DNA of 47,915 bases, taken from NCBI GenBank assembly GCA_036270095.1, contig DATBDE010000132.1:1-47915 (forward strand). The letters run 5' to 3'. Below, piece after piece: positions 18,125 through 25,708 of the stretch. A model generated the notes under the pieces. The model saw nothing but the letters and a program-made list of their open reading frames with translations. It ran no database searches and was not told the DNA's origin. Made by a program: the position numbers and the translations under genes. Positions within the stretch are counted from its first letter, which is position 1; each line of letters begins with the position of its first letter. The DNA is from DATBDE01 sp036270095 (GTDB lineage Bacteria > Actinomycetota > Thermoleophilia > Solirubrobacterales > Solirubrobacteraceae).

Positions 18125-19662
18125 GCGCGCGCGGCCTCATTCTGCCGCATGAAGGCGACGATCACCGCGATCATCCCGCACAGAGCGAAGATCGCCGCCG
18201 ACAGGCCCCACCCTGCCAGCACGTCGGAGAGGTAGTGCACGTGGAGGTAGACGCGGCTCAGCCCCACGCCGACGCTGAGCACCAGCGCGCCGGTCACGAG
18301 CGCCGTCCGGCCGGCCCAGTGGGGCAGCGCGCGGGCCACGGCGATGGCCACCGCGACGTAGGCGACCGAGTACGCCGCGTGCGCCGACGGGAAGGCGCTG
18401 CCAGCCGCCTCGACCAGCGCGCCGGGGGGCCGCGGGCGGTCCTCGATGCCCTTGACGACGTGGACCGCGACGAAGGTCAGCACCGCCGCCGCGGCCAGCG
18501 CGGCCGCGTCGATCACCTCGTGGCGGAGGGCGAGGAACGCCACCGCGGCGGCCACGACGGTCCCCACCACCGGCAGCGTCCCGACGGCGCTGAGGGCCCT
18601 CGCGACGTCGGTGACCCAACCCGACCGCAGCTCGTCGGCGAGGTCGAACGCGCGCGGGTCGAGCCCGATGGCCGACCCGTTGTCGACGGCCGCGAACAGG
18701 GCGATGACCACGAACGACCCGACGCCGACCACCGCCGCCAGCGAGGTGAGCTCAAGGCCGAGGTCGCCCGGCGTCAGCCGCCGCCAAAGGAAGTGCAGCG
18801 GGCCGACCAGTCGCTGCCAGACCGGGCGCAGGGCGCGGACGACCGGCGCGACGGCCGGGCGCTGCGCCTGCTCCTCGATCCAGGCGCGCGTGCGCCGGCG
18901 GTTCTCGGGCTGGCGCCAATGCCGCCAGCCCACGAAGATGGCGACCCCGACGCCGATGACGATGCCCAGCGCGAGCGCGCCCTGCTGCGCGATGTCCAGT
19001 GCCGTCGACAGCGAGTGCCAGAAGACGTAGCCGAGCAGCAGCAGCGCGGTGGCCCACAGCCCGGCGCCGATGACGTCGTAGGGCAGGAAGCGCGCGTAGG
19101 ACATCTTCGACGAGCCGGCGATGAACGGGGCGATCGCGCGCACGATGCTCACGAAGCGACCGATGAGGATGGTCGGGCCGCCGTGGCGGTCGAAGAACGC
19201 CTCCACCTGCTGCAGGCGCTCCTCGGTGATCTTGACCTTGCTGCCGTGGCGGACGAGGAACTGGCGGCCCAGGCGCCGCCCGAGGAAGAACGAGGCCGCG
19301 TCGCCGGCCACCGCCGCGGCCCAGGCGATGGCGATGACCGCAAGGATCGAGATGCGGCCCTGCCCGGCGATCACGCCGCCGACCAGCAGCGCGGTCTCGC
19401 CCGGCACGACGAGGCCGACGAACGCGCCGGTCTCGAGGAACGCGCAAACGCCGACGAGCGCGTAGGTCCACGGCCCGAGTGCGTTGCCGATGTCCTCGAT
19501 CGCCTTCTCGAGGTTGGGGAGGTGGACCGCGCCGGTGCCGTAGACCGCGGCGCCGGCGACGATGACCAGCGCGATCGCGCGGCGGGTGTTGCTCAGCTTG
19601 CGCCAGCGGACGATGGCCGCGAGCGCGACGACCGCCGCGACGACGATCCAGAACGGCTTCAT
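18121..19662 (-). CDS. DedA-PAP2 fusion membrane protein (lipid flippase/phosphatase type)
   Basis: The 513 residues join two membrane domains. The N-terminal part (about 60-230) is a DedA/VTT domain: FLETGAFVGLVVPGETALLVGG, GRRLGRQFL, then FDRHGGPTILIGRFVSIVRAIAPFIAG, with the conserved GR(F/y)xxxxR and PxxxG motifs. The C-terminal part (about 310-500) is a PAP2 phosphatase with KGIEDRPRP, the PSAHA motif and SRVYLHVHYLSDVLAG, so all three catalytic motifs are intact. It probably handles undecaprenyl or other lipid phosphates at the membrane, the DedA domain moving the carrier lipid and the PAP2 domain dephosphorylating it. The ATG overlaps the ispE stop. Confidence 0.9.
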   Translation of the reverse strand: MKPFWIVVAAVVALAAIVRWRKLSNTRRAIALVIVAGAAVYGTGAVHLPNLEKAIEDIGNALGPWTYALVGVCAFLETGAFVGLVVPGETALLVGGVIAGQGRISILAVIAIAWAAAVAGDAASFFLGRRLGRQFLVRHGSKVKITEERLQQVEAFFDRHGGPTILIGRFVSIVRAIAPFIAGSSKMSYARFLPYDVIGAGLWATALLLLGYVFWHSLSTALDIAQQGALALGIVIGVGVAIFVGWRHWRQPENRRRTRAWIEEQAQRPAVAPVVRALRPVWQRLVGPLHFLWRRLTPGDLGLELTSLAAVVGVGSFVVIALFAAVDNGSAIGLDPRAFDLADELRSGWVTDVARALSAVGTLPVVGTVVAAAVAFLALRHEVIDAAALAAAAVLTFVAVHVVKGIEDRPRPPGALVEAAGSAFPSAHAAYSVAYVAVAIAVARALPHWAGRTALVTGALVLSVGVGLSRVYLHVHYLSDVLAGWGLSAAIFALCGMIAVIVAFMRQNEAARA

Positions 19663-20513
19663 GCGAAGCTCCGGGGCGTGGCGAAGCCGGGCGGGGCAGG
19701 GGCGGCGGCGGCGGCCTTCGGGTAGCGCTCGCGCAGGCGCTCGGCCCCCAGGCGAGCGTCGTCGAGCGTCGTGAACACGCCCACGACGGTAGGACCCGAG
19801 CCGCAGACGAGTGCGTGGCTGGCTCCGGCGGCACGGGCGTCGGCGAGGGCCTCGTCCGTGGACGGGTGCAGAGAGCGGGTGGCGGGCTCGAGGTCGTTGT
19901 GGAAGGTGGGTCCGTTCTCGACCTCCTTCCGCCGGTCGGCGAGGTCGGCCAGCGTGCGCGGCAGGCCGAGGCGGTCGGCCTCCGCGTATACAGCGGCGGT
20001 CGCGAGCGGCGCGTCCGCGGGCAGCACGAGGAAGGCGTGGGGGGCGACCGGGTCGATCGGGGTCAGGCGCTCGCCGGCCCCGGCCATGATCGCCGGGCCC
20101 GCGTGCAGGGCCGCGGGGACGTCGGCCCCGAGCGCGCGCGCGATCCCGTCCGGCACCGGCAGGCCGCTCGCCTTGGCCGCCAGCCGCAGAGCGGCGGCGG
20201 CGTCGGCCGAGCCGCCGCCCATGCCCCCCGCCACCGGCACCTGCTTGAAGATGGTCAGGCGGACGGGCGGCCCGTCCCAGCCGGTGGCGGCGCGGAAGCG
20301 CTCGAGCGCCTCGGCGGCGAGGTTCGGGCCCACGACGCCCGCGCACGCGACCTCGTCGGTGTCGCCGCGCGAGGGGCCGAGCTCGATCCAGTCGGCCAGG
20401 GTCACCGGCTCGACGAGGGAGACGAGCTCGTGCTTGCCGTCCTCCTTGCGCGCTGGCCCGAGGTACAGCGCGAGGTTGACCTTGCCCGGCGCGCGGGCGC
20501 GCAGGACGGTCAT
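19659..20513 (-). CDS. ispE: 4-diphosphocytidyl-2-C-methyl-D-erythritol kinase
   Basis: The 284-residue GHMP kinase phosphorylates CDP-methylerythritol in the non-mevalonate isoprenoid route. APGKVNLALYLG at the start holds the catalytic Lys/Asn block, and PVAGGMGGGSADAAAAL is the GHMP ATP-binding loop. The C-terminal VCGSGPTVVGVF matches the third GHMP motif. It overlaps rsmA (upstream) and the DedA-PAP2 gene (downstream) by four bases each; rsmA-ispE is a common bacterial pair and gives a link to lipid-carrier synthesis. Confidence 0.95.
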   Translation of the reverse strand: MTVLRARAPGKVNLALYLGPARKEDGKHELVSLVEPVTLADWIELGPSRGDTDEVACAGVVGPNLAAEALERFRAATGWDGPPVRLTIFKQVPVAGGMGGGSADAAAALRLAAKASGLPVPDGIARALGADVPAALHAGPAIMAGAGERLTPIDPVAPHAFLVLPADAPLATAAVYAEADRLGLPRTLADLADRRKEVENGPTFHNDLEPATRSLHPSTDEALADARAAGASHALVCGSGPTVVGVFTTLDDARLGAERLRERYPKAAAAAPAPPGFATPRSFA

Positions 20514-21337
20514 GCGCGCAGCCTCACCGCGAGCTCGGCGAAGTGGTGTGGGCTCAGGCGCTCGGCGCGGATGTTGGTGGGCAGGCCCATGTCCTCGAGC
20601 GCCGCGCGAGCGCGGTCGCGCAGGTCGGACTCGTCGGGGTGGGCGAGCGCGAGCGAGCGGGCCAGCGCCTTGCGCCGGTGCGCGAAGGCGCCCTGGACGA
20701 CCTTGCGCGTGGCGGGGTCGGCGGCGGGGCCGGTGCGCTGCAGCTCGACCAGCACGGAGTCGACGTTGGGCACGGGGAAGAACACGGTGCGCGAGACGTG
20801 GCGCACGACCTCGACGTCGGCGGCGAGCTGGGCGAGCACGCTGGGGATGCCGTAGGCGGAGCCGGCGGGATCGGCGGCCAGGCGCTCCCCCACCTCGCGC
20901 TGGACCATCACCACCCAGCGCGTCGCGGACGGGAGCTGCTCAAGCGTGAGCAGGATCGCGGTGGCGGCGATCCCGTAGGGCAGGTTGGCGACGACCTTGG
21001 TCGGGGCCGGGTCTAGCGTGGCGTAATCGAGGTCGAGCGCGTCGGCGATGTGCAGCGTCGCGTTGGGGTGCGCGTCGAGGGCGTCGTGGAGCGCGGGCTC
21101 GAGGTGTGGGTCGACCTCGACGACTTGGACGTGCCGCGCGTGCTCGGCCAGGTACTCGGAGAGGACGCCGAGGCCGCCGCCGATCTCCAGCACGACGTCG
21201 TCCGGGCCGAGCTTCGCGGCACGCCCGATCACCCCGAGCAGGTTGGAGTCGATGAGGAAGTTCTGGCCCAGCTCGCGATTGGGCGTGATGCCGAACGCGC
21301 GCAGCCGGCGCAGGCTCGGCTGGACCGGCTCGGCCAC
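20510..21337 (-). CDS. rsmA: 16S rRNA dimethyladenosine transferase RsmA (KsgA)
   Basis: The 275-residue enzyme dimethylates two adjacent adenines near the 3' end of 16S rRNA. NRELGQNFLIDSNLL is the RsmA N-terminal signature, VLEIGGGLGVLSEYLA is SAM motif I, and VVANLPYGIAATAIL is the catalytic NLPY motif. It starts three bases after tatD. Length and motifs are regular. Confidence 0.96.
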   Translation of the reverse strand: MAEPVQPSLRRLRAFGITPNRELGQNFLIDSNLLGVIGRAAKLGPDDVVLEIGGGLGVLSEYLAEHARHVQVVEVDPHLEPALHDALDAHPNATLHIADALDLDYATLDPAPTKVVANLPYGIAATAILLTLEQLPSATRWVVMVQREVGERLAADPAGSAYGIPSVLAQLAADVEVVRHVSRTVFFPVPNVDSVLVELQRTGPAADPATRKVVQGAFAHRRKALARSLALAHPDESDLRDRARAALEDMGLPTNIRAERLSPHHFAELAVRLRA

Positions 21338-21340
21338 GGC

Positions 21341-22090
21341 TCACCACCCGAACAGCGCGGCGGCGTTGCGCTCGACGTCGGCCTCGACCGTCGCGAAGGG
21401 GACGCCGCGGGCCTCCGCGACCACGCGCGCGGTGGCGACGACGTGGCGGGGCTCGTTGGGCTTGCCGCGCACGGGCTGGGGGGCGAGGAAGGGACTGTCG
21501 GTCTCGACCAGCAGGCGGTCGGCCGGGACGCGGGCGGCGGCCTCGCGCAGCTCGGGCGCCTTCGGGAAGGTGACGTTGCCGGCGAACGAGATCCAGCACC
21601 CGCGGGCGAGGCACTCGTCCAGGCGGTCGGGCATCGAGAAGCAGTGGAGGATGACGCGGAGGCCGTCGGCGTGGGTGGCGAGCAGGTCGAGGGTGTCGTC
21701 CTCGGCGGCGCGGGTGTGGATGACCACCGGCTTGTCGAGCTCGCGCGCAAGCTCGAGCTGGGCGGTGAAGGCGCGGGCCTGGTCGGGCTTGGGGGCGCCC
21801 TCGCGGTAGTAGTCGAGGCCGGTCTCGCCGATCGCCGCGCAGTCGTGATGGGCGGCGAGGGCGGCGAGCTCGGCGCGGTCGGCGTCGTCGAAGCCCGTGG
21901 CGGCGTTGGGGTGGCGGCCGATGGCCACGCGCACCTGGGGGAAGCCCTCGGCGAGCTGCAGCGCGGCGCGACACGAGCTGCCGTCGATGCCGATGGTCAG
22001 GACGCGGTGCACGCCGGCCTGCTCGGCGTCGGCGACGACCTCGGTGGTCGGCCGCTCGATCATGTCGAGGTGCGCGTGGCTGTCGATCAC
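21341..22090 (-). CDS. tatD: TatD-family metal-dependent DNase
   Basis: The 249-residue TIM-barrel hydrolase has all family motifs: IDSHAHLD at the start (metal His pair), AIGETGLDYY (bridging Glu), PVVIHTRAAEDDT, VILHCFS and LLVETDSPFLAP (late Asp). TatD proteins are 3'-5' exonucleases with roles in DNA repair and quality control. The start is GTG at 22090, overlapping the metG stop (GTGA). Gene order metG-tatD-rsmA-ispE is conserved in many bacteria. Confidence 0.94.
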   Translation of the reverse strand: MIDSHAHLDMIERPTTEVVADAEQAGVHRVLTIGIDGSSCRAALQLAEGFPQVRVAIGRHPNAATGFDDADRAELAALAAHHDCAAIGETGLDYYREGAPKPDQARAFTAQLELARELDKPVVIHTRAAEDDTLDLLATHADGLRVILHCFSMPDRLDECLARGCWISFAGNVTFPKAPELREAAARVPADRLLVETDSPFLAPQPVRGKPNEPRHVVATARVVAEARGVPFATVEADVERNAAALFGW

Positions 22091-23583
22091 CGCTTCGGGA
22101 ACAGCGGCTCGAGCTCGCCGAGCCCCGAGCCGCCCTCGGCCGCCCCGTAGGCGGCGGCCGCGTAGTCCGTGCGCGGCTGGTCGAGCGCGGTCAGGACCCG
22201 CTCGGTGGCAGCCGGCAGGTAGGCGTGGAGCAGGACGGTGAGGACGCGCAGGCCCTCGATGAGGGAGCGCAGCACAGCGTCGAGCTCGGCGCTCTTGCTG
22301 TCGTCGCGGGCCAGCTGCCAGGGCGCCTGCTCCTCGACGTAGCGGTTGAGGCGGCGGACGGACTGCCAGATGGTCTCGAGGGCGGCGGTGAGGTCGGCCT
22401 TGTCGACGAGGGCGCTCACGTGTTGCGCGATCTCGAGGTCGGCGTTCAGCGTTGGATCGAGGTCGGCGCGCGGCACCACGCCGTCGCGGTAGCGGTGGAC
22501 CATCGCGATCGTGCGGCTGGCAAGGTTGCCGTATTCGTTGGCGAGCTCGGACTCGTAGCGGGACTCGAAGGCGGTCGTGGACACCGAGCCGTCCTGGCCG
22601 AAGGTGACGTCGCGCAGCAGGTAGTGGCGGAGGGCGTCGGCGCCGTAGGTGTCGACGACCTGGATCGGGTCGATGACATTGCCCAGCGACTTGGACATCT
22701 TCTGCCCCTCCTGGAGGAGGAAGCCGTGGACGTAGAGGTGCTGGGGCGGCTCGATTTCCGCGGCCATGAGGAGGGCGGGCCAGTAGATCGAGTGGAACTT
22801 GAGGATGTCCTTGCCGATGAGGTGGTAGGTCGCCGGCCAGAAGGTGTCGGTGAGGTCGCGTCCGGAGTCGGCGTAGGAGAGCGCCGTGTAGTAGTTGAGG
22901 AGCGCGTCGAACCAGACGTAGAAGACCTGGCTGTCGTCCCAGGGGACGGGGACGCCCCAGGTGAGCTTGGCGCGCGTCAGCGAGACGTCCTGCAGGCCCT
23001 GGTCGATGAACGCGCGGGCCTCGTTGTAGCGGGCGCGCGGGGCGACGAAGTCGGGGCGGCGGTCGAACAGGTCCTCGAGCGGCTTCTGGAACTCGGAAAG
23101 GCGGAAGAACCAGTTCTCCTCGTGCTCCCACTCGAGCGGGATGCCGTGGATCGGGCAGGTGTTGTCGGGTCCGATCTCGGTGCCCGACTTGAAGTCGGCG
23201 CAGCGGGGGCAGTACCAGCCCTCGTACAGGCCCTTGTAGACATGGCCGTTGTCGTGGACCGTCTGGAGGACGTCCTGGACCCGCTGGACGTGGGGCAGGT
23301 CGCTCGTGCGAATGAAGAAGTCGTTGGAGACCTCGAGGAGCGGCGCGAGGTCCTTGAAGCGCTGGGCGTTGCGGTCGGCGAGCTCGCGGGGGCTGACGCC
23401 GGCGCGCTCGGCCGCCTGCGCAACGGGCTCTCCGTGCTCGTCGGTGCCGGTGAGGAAGAAGACCTTCTCCCCACGCTGGCGCATGTGCCGGGCCATGACG
23501 TCGGCGGCGATCGTGGTGTATGCGTGGCCGAGATGGGGCGCGGCATTGACGTAGTAGATCGGCGTGGTGACGTAGTAGGACAC
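22087..23583 (-). CDS. metG: Methionyl-tRNA synthetase
   Basis: The 498-residue enzyme charges tRNA-Met. The HIGH-like HLGHAYTT is at about residues 17-24 and KMSKSLGN around 295-302. WYCPRC and CPIHG Cys residues mark the zinc knuckle. The protein ends after the anticodon-binding domain, without the optional C-terminal tRNA-binding extension, so it is the short form. The GTG start follows a TAGCCT box by nine bases, so this promoter probably drives the whole downstream run of co-directional genes. Confidence 0.95.
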   Translation of the reverse strand: MSYYVTTPIYYVNAAPHLGHAYTTIAADVMARHMRQRGEKVFFLTGTDEHGEPVAQAAERAGVSPRELADRNAQRFKDLAPLLEVSNDFFIRTSDLPHVQRVQDVLQTVHDNGHVYKGLYEGWYCPRCADFKSGTEIGPDNTCPIHGIPLEWEHEENWFFRLSEFQKPLEDLFDRRPDFVAPRARYNEARAFIDQGLQDVSLTRAKLTWGVPVPWDDSQVFYVWFDALLNYYTALSYADSGRDLTDTFWPATYHLIGKDILKFHSIYWPALLMAAEIEPPQHLYVHGFLLQEGQKMSKSLGNVIDPIQVVDTYGADALRHYLLRDVTFGQDGSVSTTAFESRYESELANEYGNLASRTIAMVHRYRDGVVPRADLDPTLNADLEIAQHVSALVDKADLTAALETIWQSVRRLNRYVEEQAPWQLARDDSKSAELDAVLRSLIEGLRVLTVLLHAYLPAATERVLTALDQPRTDYAAAAYGAAEGGSGLGELEPLFPKR

Positions 23584-23598
23584 GGCGGGCGAAGGCTA
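23584..23598 (-). promoter_or_regulatory. Leaderless-type promoter of the metG gene run
   Basis: A TAGCCT box (23598-23593) ends nine bases before the metG GTG and no Shine-Dalgarno sequence intervenes. From here ten genes run without a gap larger than 26 bases to 14798, so this may be the main promoter of a transcription unit of about 8.8 kb. Confidence 0.5.
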
Positions 23599-23637
23599 GT
23601 CGGCGGTGGGCGACGGGGGCGGTTCGCGGTCATGTCG

Positions 23638-24453
23638 TCACCAGTTGGCAGTGCGGCCGGCGAGCGACGCGGGTCGAGTGACGGTGCGGCGGGCGCGGCG
23701 GCGGCGTGCGATCCGCACCCCGGCCAGCGGTGCGCCGACTGCGGCGAGCGCGAGGGCGAGACCGACCGGGAGCCAGAGCGAGCCGAGCGGCACGGCCGGT
23801 GCTGGCGATGCACGCGCCGGAGCGGGCGTGACGGGGCGACGCCCGGGCGCCTCGAGCCGTCGCTCGGGCGACGGCGCGGCGGGGCGCCGCTCGCTCGCCG
23901 GCGCGGGGCCAAGCGGTGGCGTCGTCCTTCGCCCTCGGACCGGTGTCGAGGCGGGCGGGGGCGTTCGGTCGTGCCCGAGGAGGCGCAACGGGTCGACGTA
24001 GCCCCAGCGATCGCTCCGAAGGCGCACGCCGAAGGACAGGTGCGGCGGGCGCTCGTGCCGGCGGCCGGTCGTGCCCACGGTGCCGAGTGGATCGCCCGCG
24101 CTCAGGCGCGCCCCGCGGCGGGTGGCGATCCGGTCGAGGTGCAGGTACGAGACGGCGTACGCGCCGCACGCCGTCGAGACCGTCTGGCCCGCCGTGCCGA
24201 CCGACCCCGCGAACCGGACTCGGCCCGGACACGCCGCGACCACGGGCGTGCCGGCGGGCGCACCGATGTCGACCCCGCGGCGCTGGCCCCGCGTGAACGG
24301 GGTCCGCGCGTGGTACGCGAACCGTGCGAGCACCGGGCCGTGGACCGGCCACACCCACGTCGTCCCTCGGGCGGCCGCGGGTGCCGCGAGCAGCACCGCG
24401 ACGCCGACCAGCACGGCGCGCGCTAGGTCGACGCGACCAACGCGGGCACGCAT
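23638..24453 (-). CDS. Degenerate LytM/M23 peptidase-domain protein, membrane anchored at the C-terminus
   Basis: The 271-residue protein starts with a signal peptide (about 10-30), followed directly by an M23/LytM domain (WVWPVHGPVLARF to PPHLSFGVRL). The fold is recognisable (GVDIGAPAGTPVVAACPG, YLHLDRI, GDPLGTVGTTG), but two zinc-ligand positions are changed. The H of HxGxD is Arg (RRGVD), and the final HxH reads HLS. It is therefore probably an inactive LytM that binds wall or activates an amidase, as EnvC and NlpD do. After a Pro/Arg-rich linker comes a C-terminal transmembrane helix (about 230-250) and a basic end. The start at 24453 overlaps the small membrane gene. Confidence 0.8.
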   Translation of the reverse strand: MRARVGRVDLARAVLVGVAVLLAAPAAARGTTWVWPVHGPVLARFAYHARTPFTRGQRRGVDIGAPAGTPVVAACPGRVRFAGSVGTAGQTVSTACGAYAVSYLHLDRIATRRGARLSAGDPLGTVGTTGRRHERPPHLSFGVRLRSDRWGYVDPLRLLGHDRTPPPASTPVRGRRTTPPLGPAPASERRPAAPSPERRLEAPGRRPVTPAPARASPAPAVPLGSLWLPVGLALALAAVGAPLAGVRIARRRRARRTVTRPASLAGRTANW

Positions 24454-24629
24454 AGCAGCGGGAACGCGGCGAGTGCGAACGGGGCCGGGATCAGGAGCGG
24501 GAGGGACGCAGCCGCGGTCAGCGCCGCCGCCGGCGCGACGACCACGGGCACCGCGGCCAGCGCGATCGGGAGCGAGGTCGCGGCCGCGTCGTAGCCCCCG
24601 AGGACGAGGATGAGGAGGGTGCCGAGCAT
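24423..24629 (-). CDS. Small hydrophobic membrane protein
   Basis: The 68 residues are almost wholly hydrophobic (Ala/Leu/Val/Pro), with two to three membrane-spanning stretches and a GGYD turn near residue 12. No family is recognised. Its last 31 bases overlap the first codons of the LytM gene in another frame, which suggests translational coupling. It could be a chance frame in this GC-rich DNA, so confidence is modest. Confidence 0.45.
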   Translation of the reverse strand: MLGTLLILVLGGYDAAATSLPIALAAVPVVVAPAAALTAAASLPLLIPAPFALAAFPLLCVPALVAST

Positions 24630-24706
24630 GTCGCGGCCGACCGTAGGGCCGCGGGCCGCCGATGCCCCCGGGTCCGACGGAGTTGTGACGAAGGTGTGCG
24701 CGGGCG

Positions 24707-24734
24707 GGCGCGAAGTGCGCCGCGAACGTCGCGG
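24707..24734. terminator. Overlapping GC hairpins next to the rod element
   Basis: GGCGC/GCGCC (24707-24711 with 24717-24721, five-base loop) overlaps with CCGCGA/TCGCGG (24720-24725 with 24729-24734, three-base loop). They are mutually exclusive. Both lie downstream of rsmI and upstream of the small membrane gene. They may terminate rsmI transcription, although no T-run follows. Confidence 0.35.
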
Positions 24735-24736
24735 CC

Positions 24737-24900
24737 CTAGTGACCTGAGTCGGAGGTTCGGGCTCAGCTTCCCGAGTGGCTGGGCGTGAATGGCGACGCA
24801 CAGGGGATGAGTCGGTGCAGAGCATCGGCGATTCCCTGGGTGGCGTCAGTCGCGTCCACACGCCGGGAGGGCGCCCGCGAACTGCGACTCAGGTCACTAG
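24737..24900 (+). ncRNA. 164-base rod-shaped inverted repeat; candidate structured RNA
   Basis: The ends are perfect 16-bp inverted repeats (24737-24752 and 24885-24900). Inside, pairing continues almost to the tip: 24755-24760 with 24878-24883, 24768-24774 with 24864-24870, 24784-24788 with 24859-24863, 24791-24797 with 24849-24858 (three-base bulge), 24801-24808 with 24831-24838, and 24811-24818 with 24822-24829 around an AGA loop. That is about 57 pairs. Five of them are G.U wobbles when the plus strand is read and would be A.C mismatches on the minus strand, so a plus-strand RNA is favoured. The 3' arm includes the rsmI stop codon region. No promoter is obvious. I cannot name a known RNA family. 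Confidence 0.5.
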
Positions 24901-25706
24901 CCCTGCAGCGCTTCGTACAACGCGTTCGCCGGCGCGCCCGTCAACTCGGCGACCACCTTCGCCGCCGGCCGGGGCTTCGCTCCGGCCTCGACCAACCGCC
25001 GCAGCGCCGCGACGGCGGGCTCGAGGTCCGGCGCGCCCGCCGGCGCCGGGCCCACGACCAACACGACCTCCCCGCGCGGCGGGGACTCCGCGTAGCGCCG
25101 GGCGACGCTCTCCGCGTCGCCCCGGACGACCTCCTCGTGCACCTTGGTCAGCTCGCGCGCCACCGCGACCGGCCGCGCCGGGTCAAGCGACGCCAGCACC
25201 GCCAACGAAGCCGCCACCCGCCGCGGCGACTCGAACGCGACCAGCGTCTCCGCGGTGGCCGCGAACAGCCGCTCGAGCTCGGCCCGCTTGCGCGGCAGGA
25301 ATCCCACGAAGTGCCACGCGTCCGCCGGCAGCCCGCTCGCCACCAGCGCGGCCAGCGCCGCCGATGGCCCCGGGAGCACCTCGACCGGCAGCCCGGCGGC
25401 GACGCTCGCTCGCACGAGCTCGAAGCCGGGATCCGAGATCACCGGCATCCCCGCGTCCGACACGAGCGCGACGACCGCCCCCTCGCGCATCCGCCCGACC
25501 AGCTCGCCGGCGCGCGAGCGCTCGTTGTGCTCGTGGTAGGAGACCAGCGAGGCCTTCACCCCGTAGCGGTCGAGCAGGACGCGCGTGCGCCGCGTGTCCT
25601 CGCACGCCACGACGTCGGCCTCGCGCAGCGCCGAGAGGACGCGCAGCGTGACGTCCTCGAGGTTCCCGATCGGCGTCGGGCAGATGACGAGCCGCCCGGC
25701 CGCCAC
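24897..25706 (-). CDS. rsmI: 16S rRNA 2'-O-ribose C1402 methyltransferase RsmI
   Basis: The 269-residue SAM-dependent tetrapyrrole-methylase-fold enzyme begins with LVICPTPIGNLEDVTLRVL, the RsmI hallmark (TPIGNLxDxTxRA). VACEDTRRTRVLL, SYHEHNE and LVSDAGMPVISDPG follow, all standard. The C-terminal part has KPRPAAKVVAELTGAPANALYE, the HTH-like tail of the family. The start is GTG at 25706, two bases after the ROK kinase stop; longer frames run through that gene. Its stop lies inside the right arm of the rod element. Confidence 0.95.
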   Translation of the reverse strand: MAAGRLVICPTPIGNLEDVTLRVLSALREADVVACEDTRRTRVLLDRYGVKASLVSYHEHNERSRAGELVGRMREGAVVALVSDAGMPVISDPGFELVRASVAAGLPVEVLPGPSAALAALVASGLPADAWHFVGFLPRKRAELERLFAATAETLVAFESPRRVAASLAVLASLDPARPVAVARELTKVHEEVVRGDAESVARRYAESPPRGEVVLVVGPAPAGAPDLEPAVAALRRLVEAGAKPRPAAKVVAELTGAPANALYEALQG

Positions 25707-25708
25707 GC

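Noticed and set aside
24723..24899. attC site of an integron
   Set aside because: Paired arms are longer than in attC, no GTTRRRY core is present and no integrase or cassette array exists.
24630..24900. Cyclic di-AMP (ydaO/yuaA) riboswitch before the M23 gene
   Set aside because: Considered because actinobacterial wall-hydrolase genes often have one and a CCCGAACC block is present on the minus strand. The conserved GGGGTGAA and CCGTCAGCTAAC cores are absent, and the 16-bp terminal repeats do not fit.
24737..24900. MITE or transposon end pair
   Set aside because: Terminal repeats fit a mini-transposon, but I see no target-site duplication, and internal pairing is continuous with strand-specific wobbles. 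Kept only as an alternative to a structured RNA.
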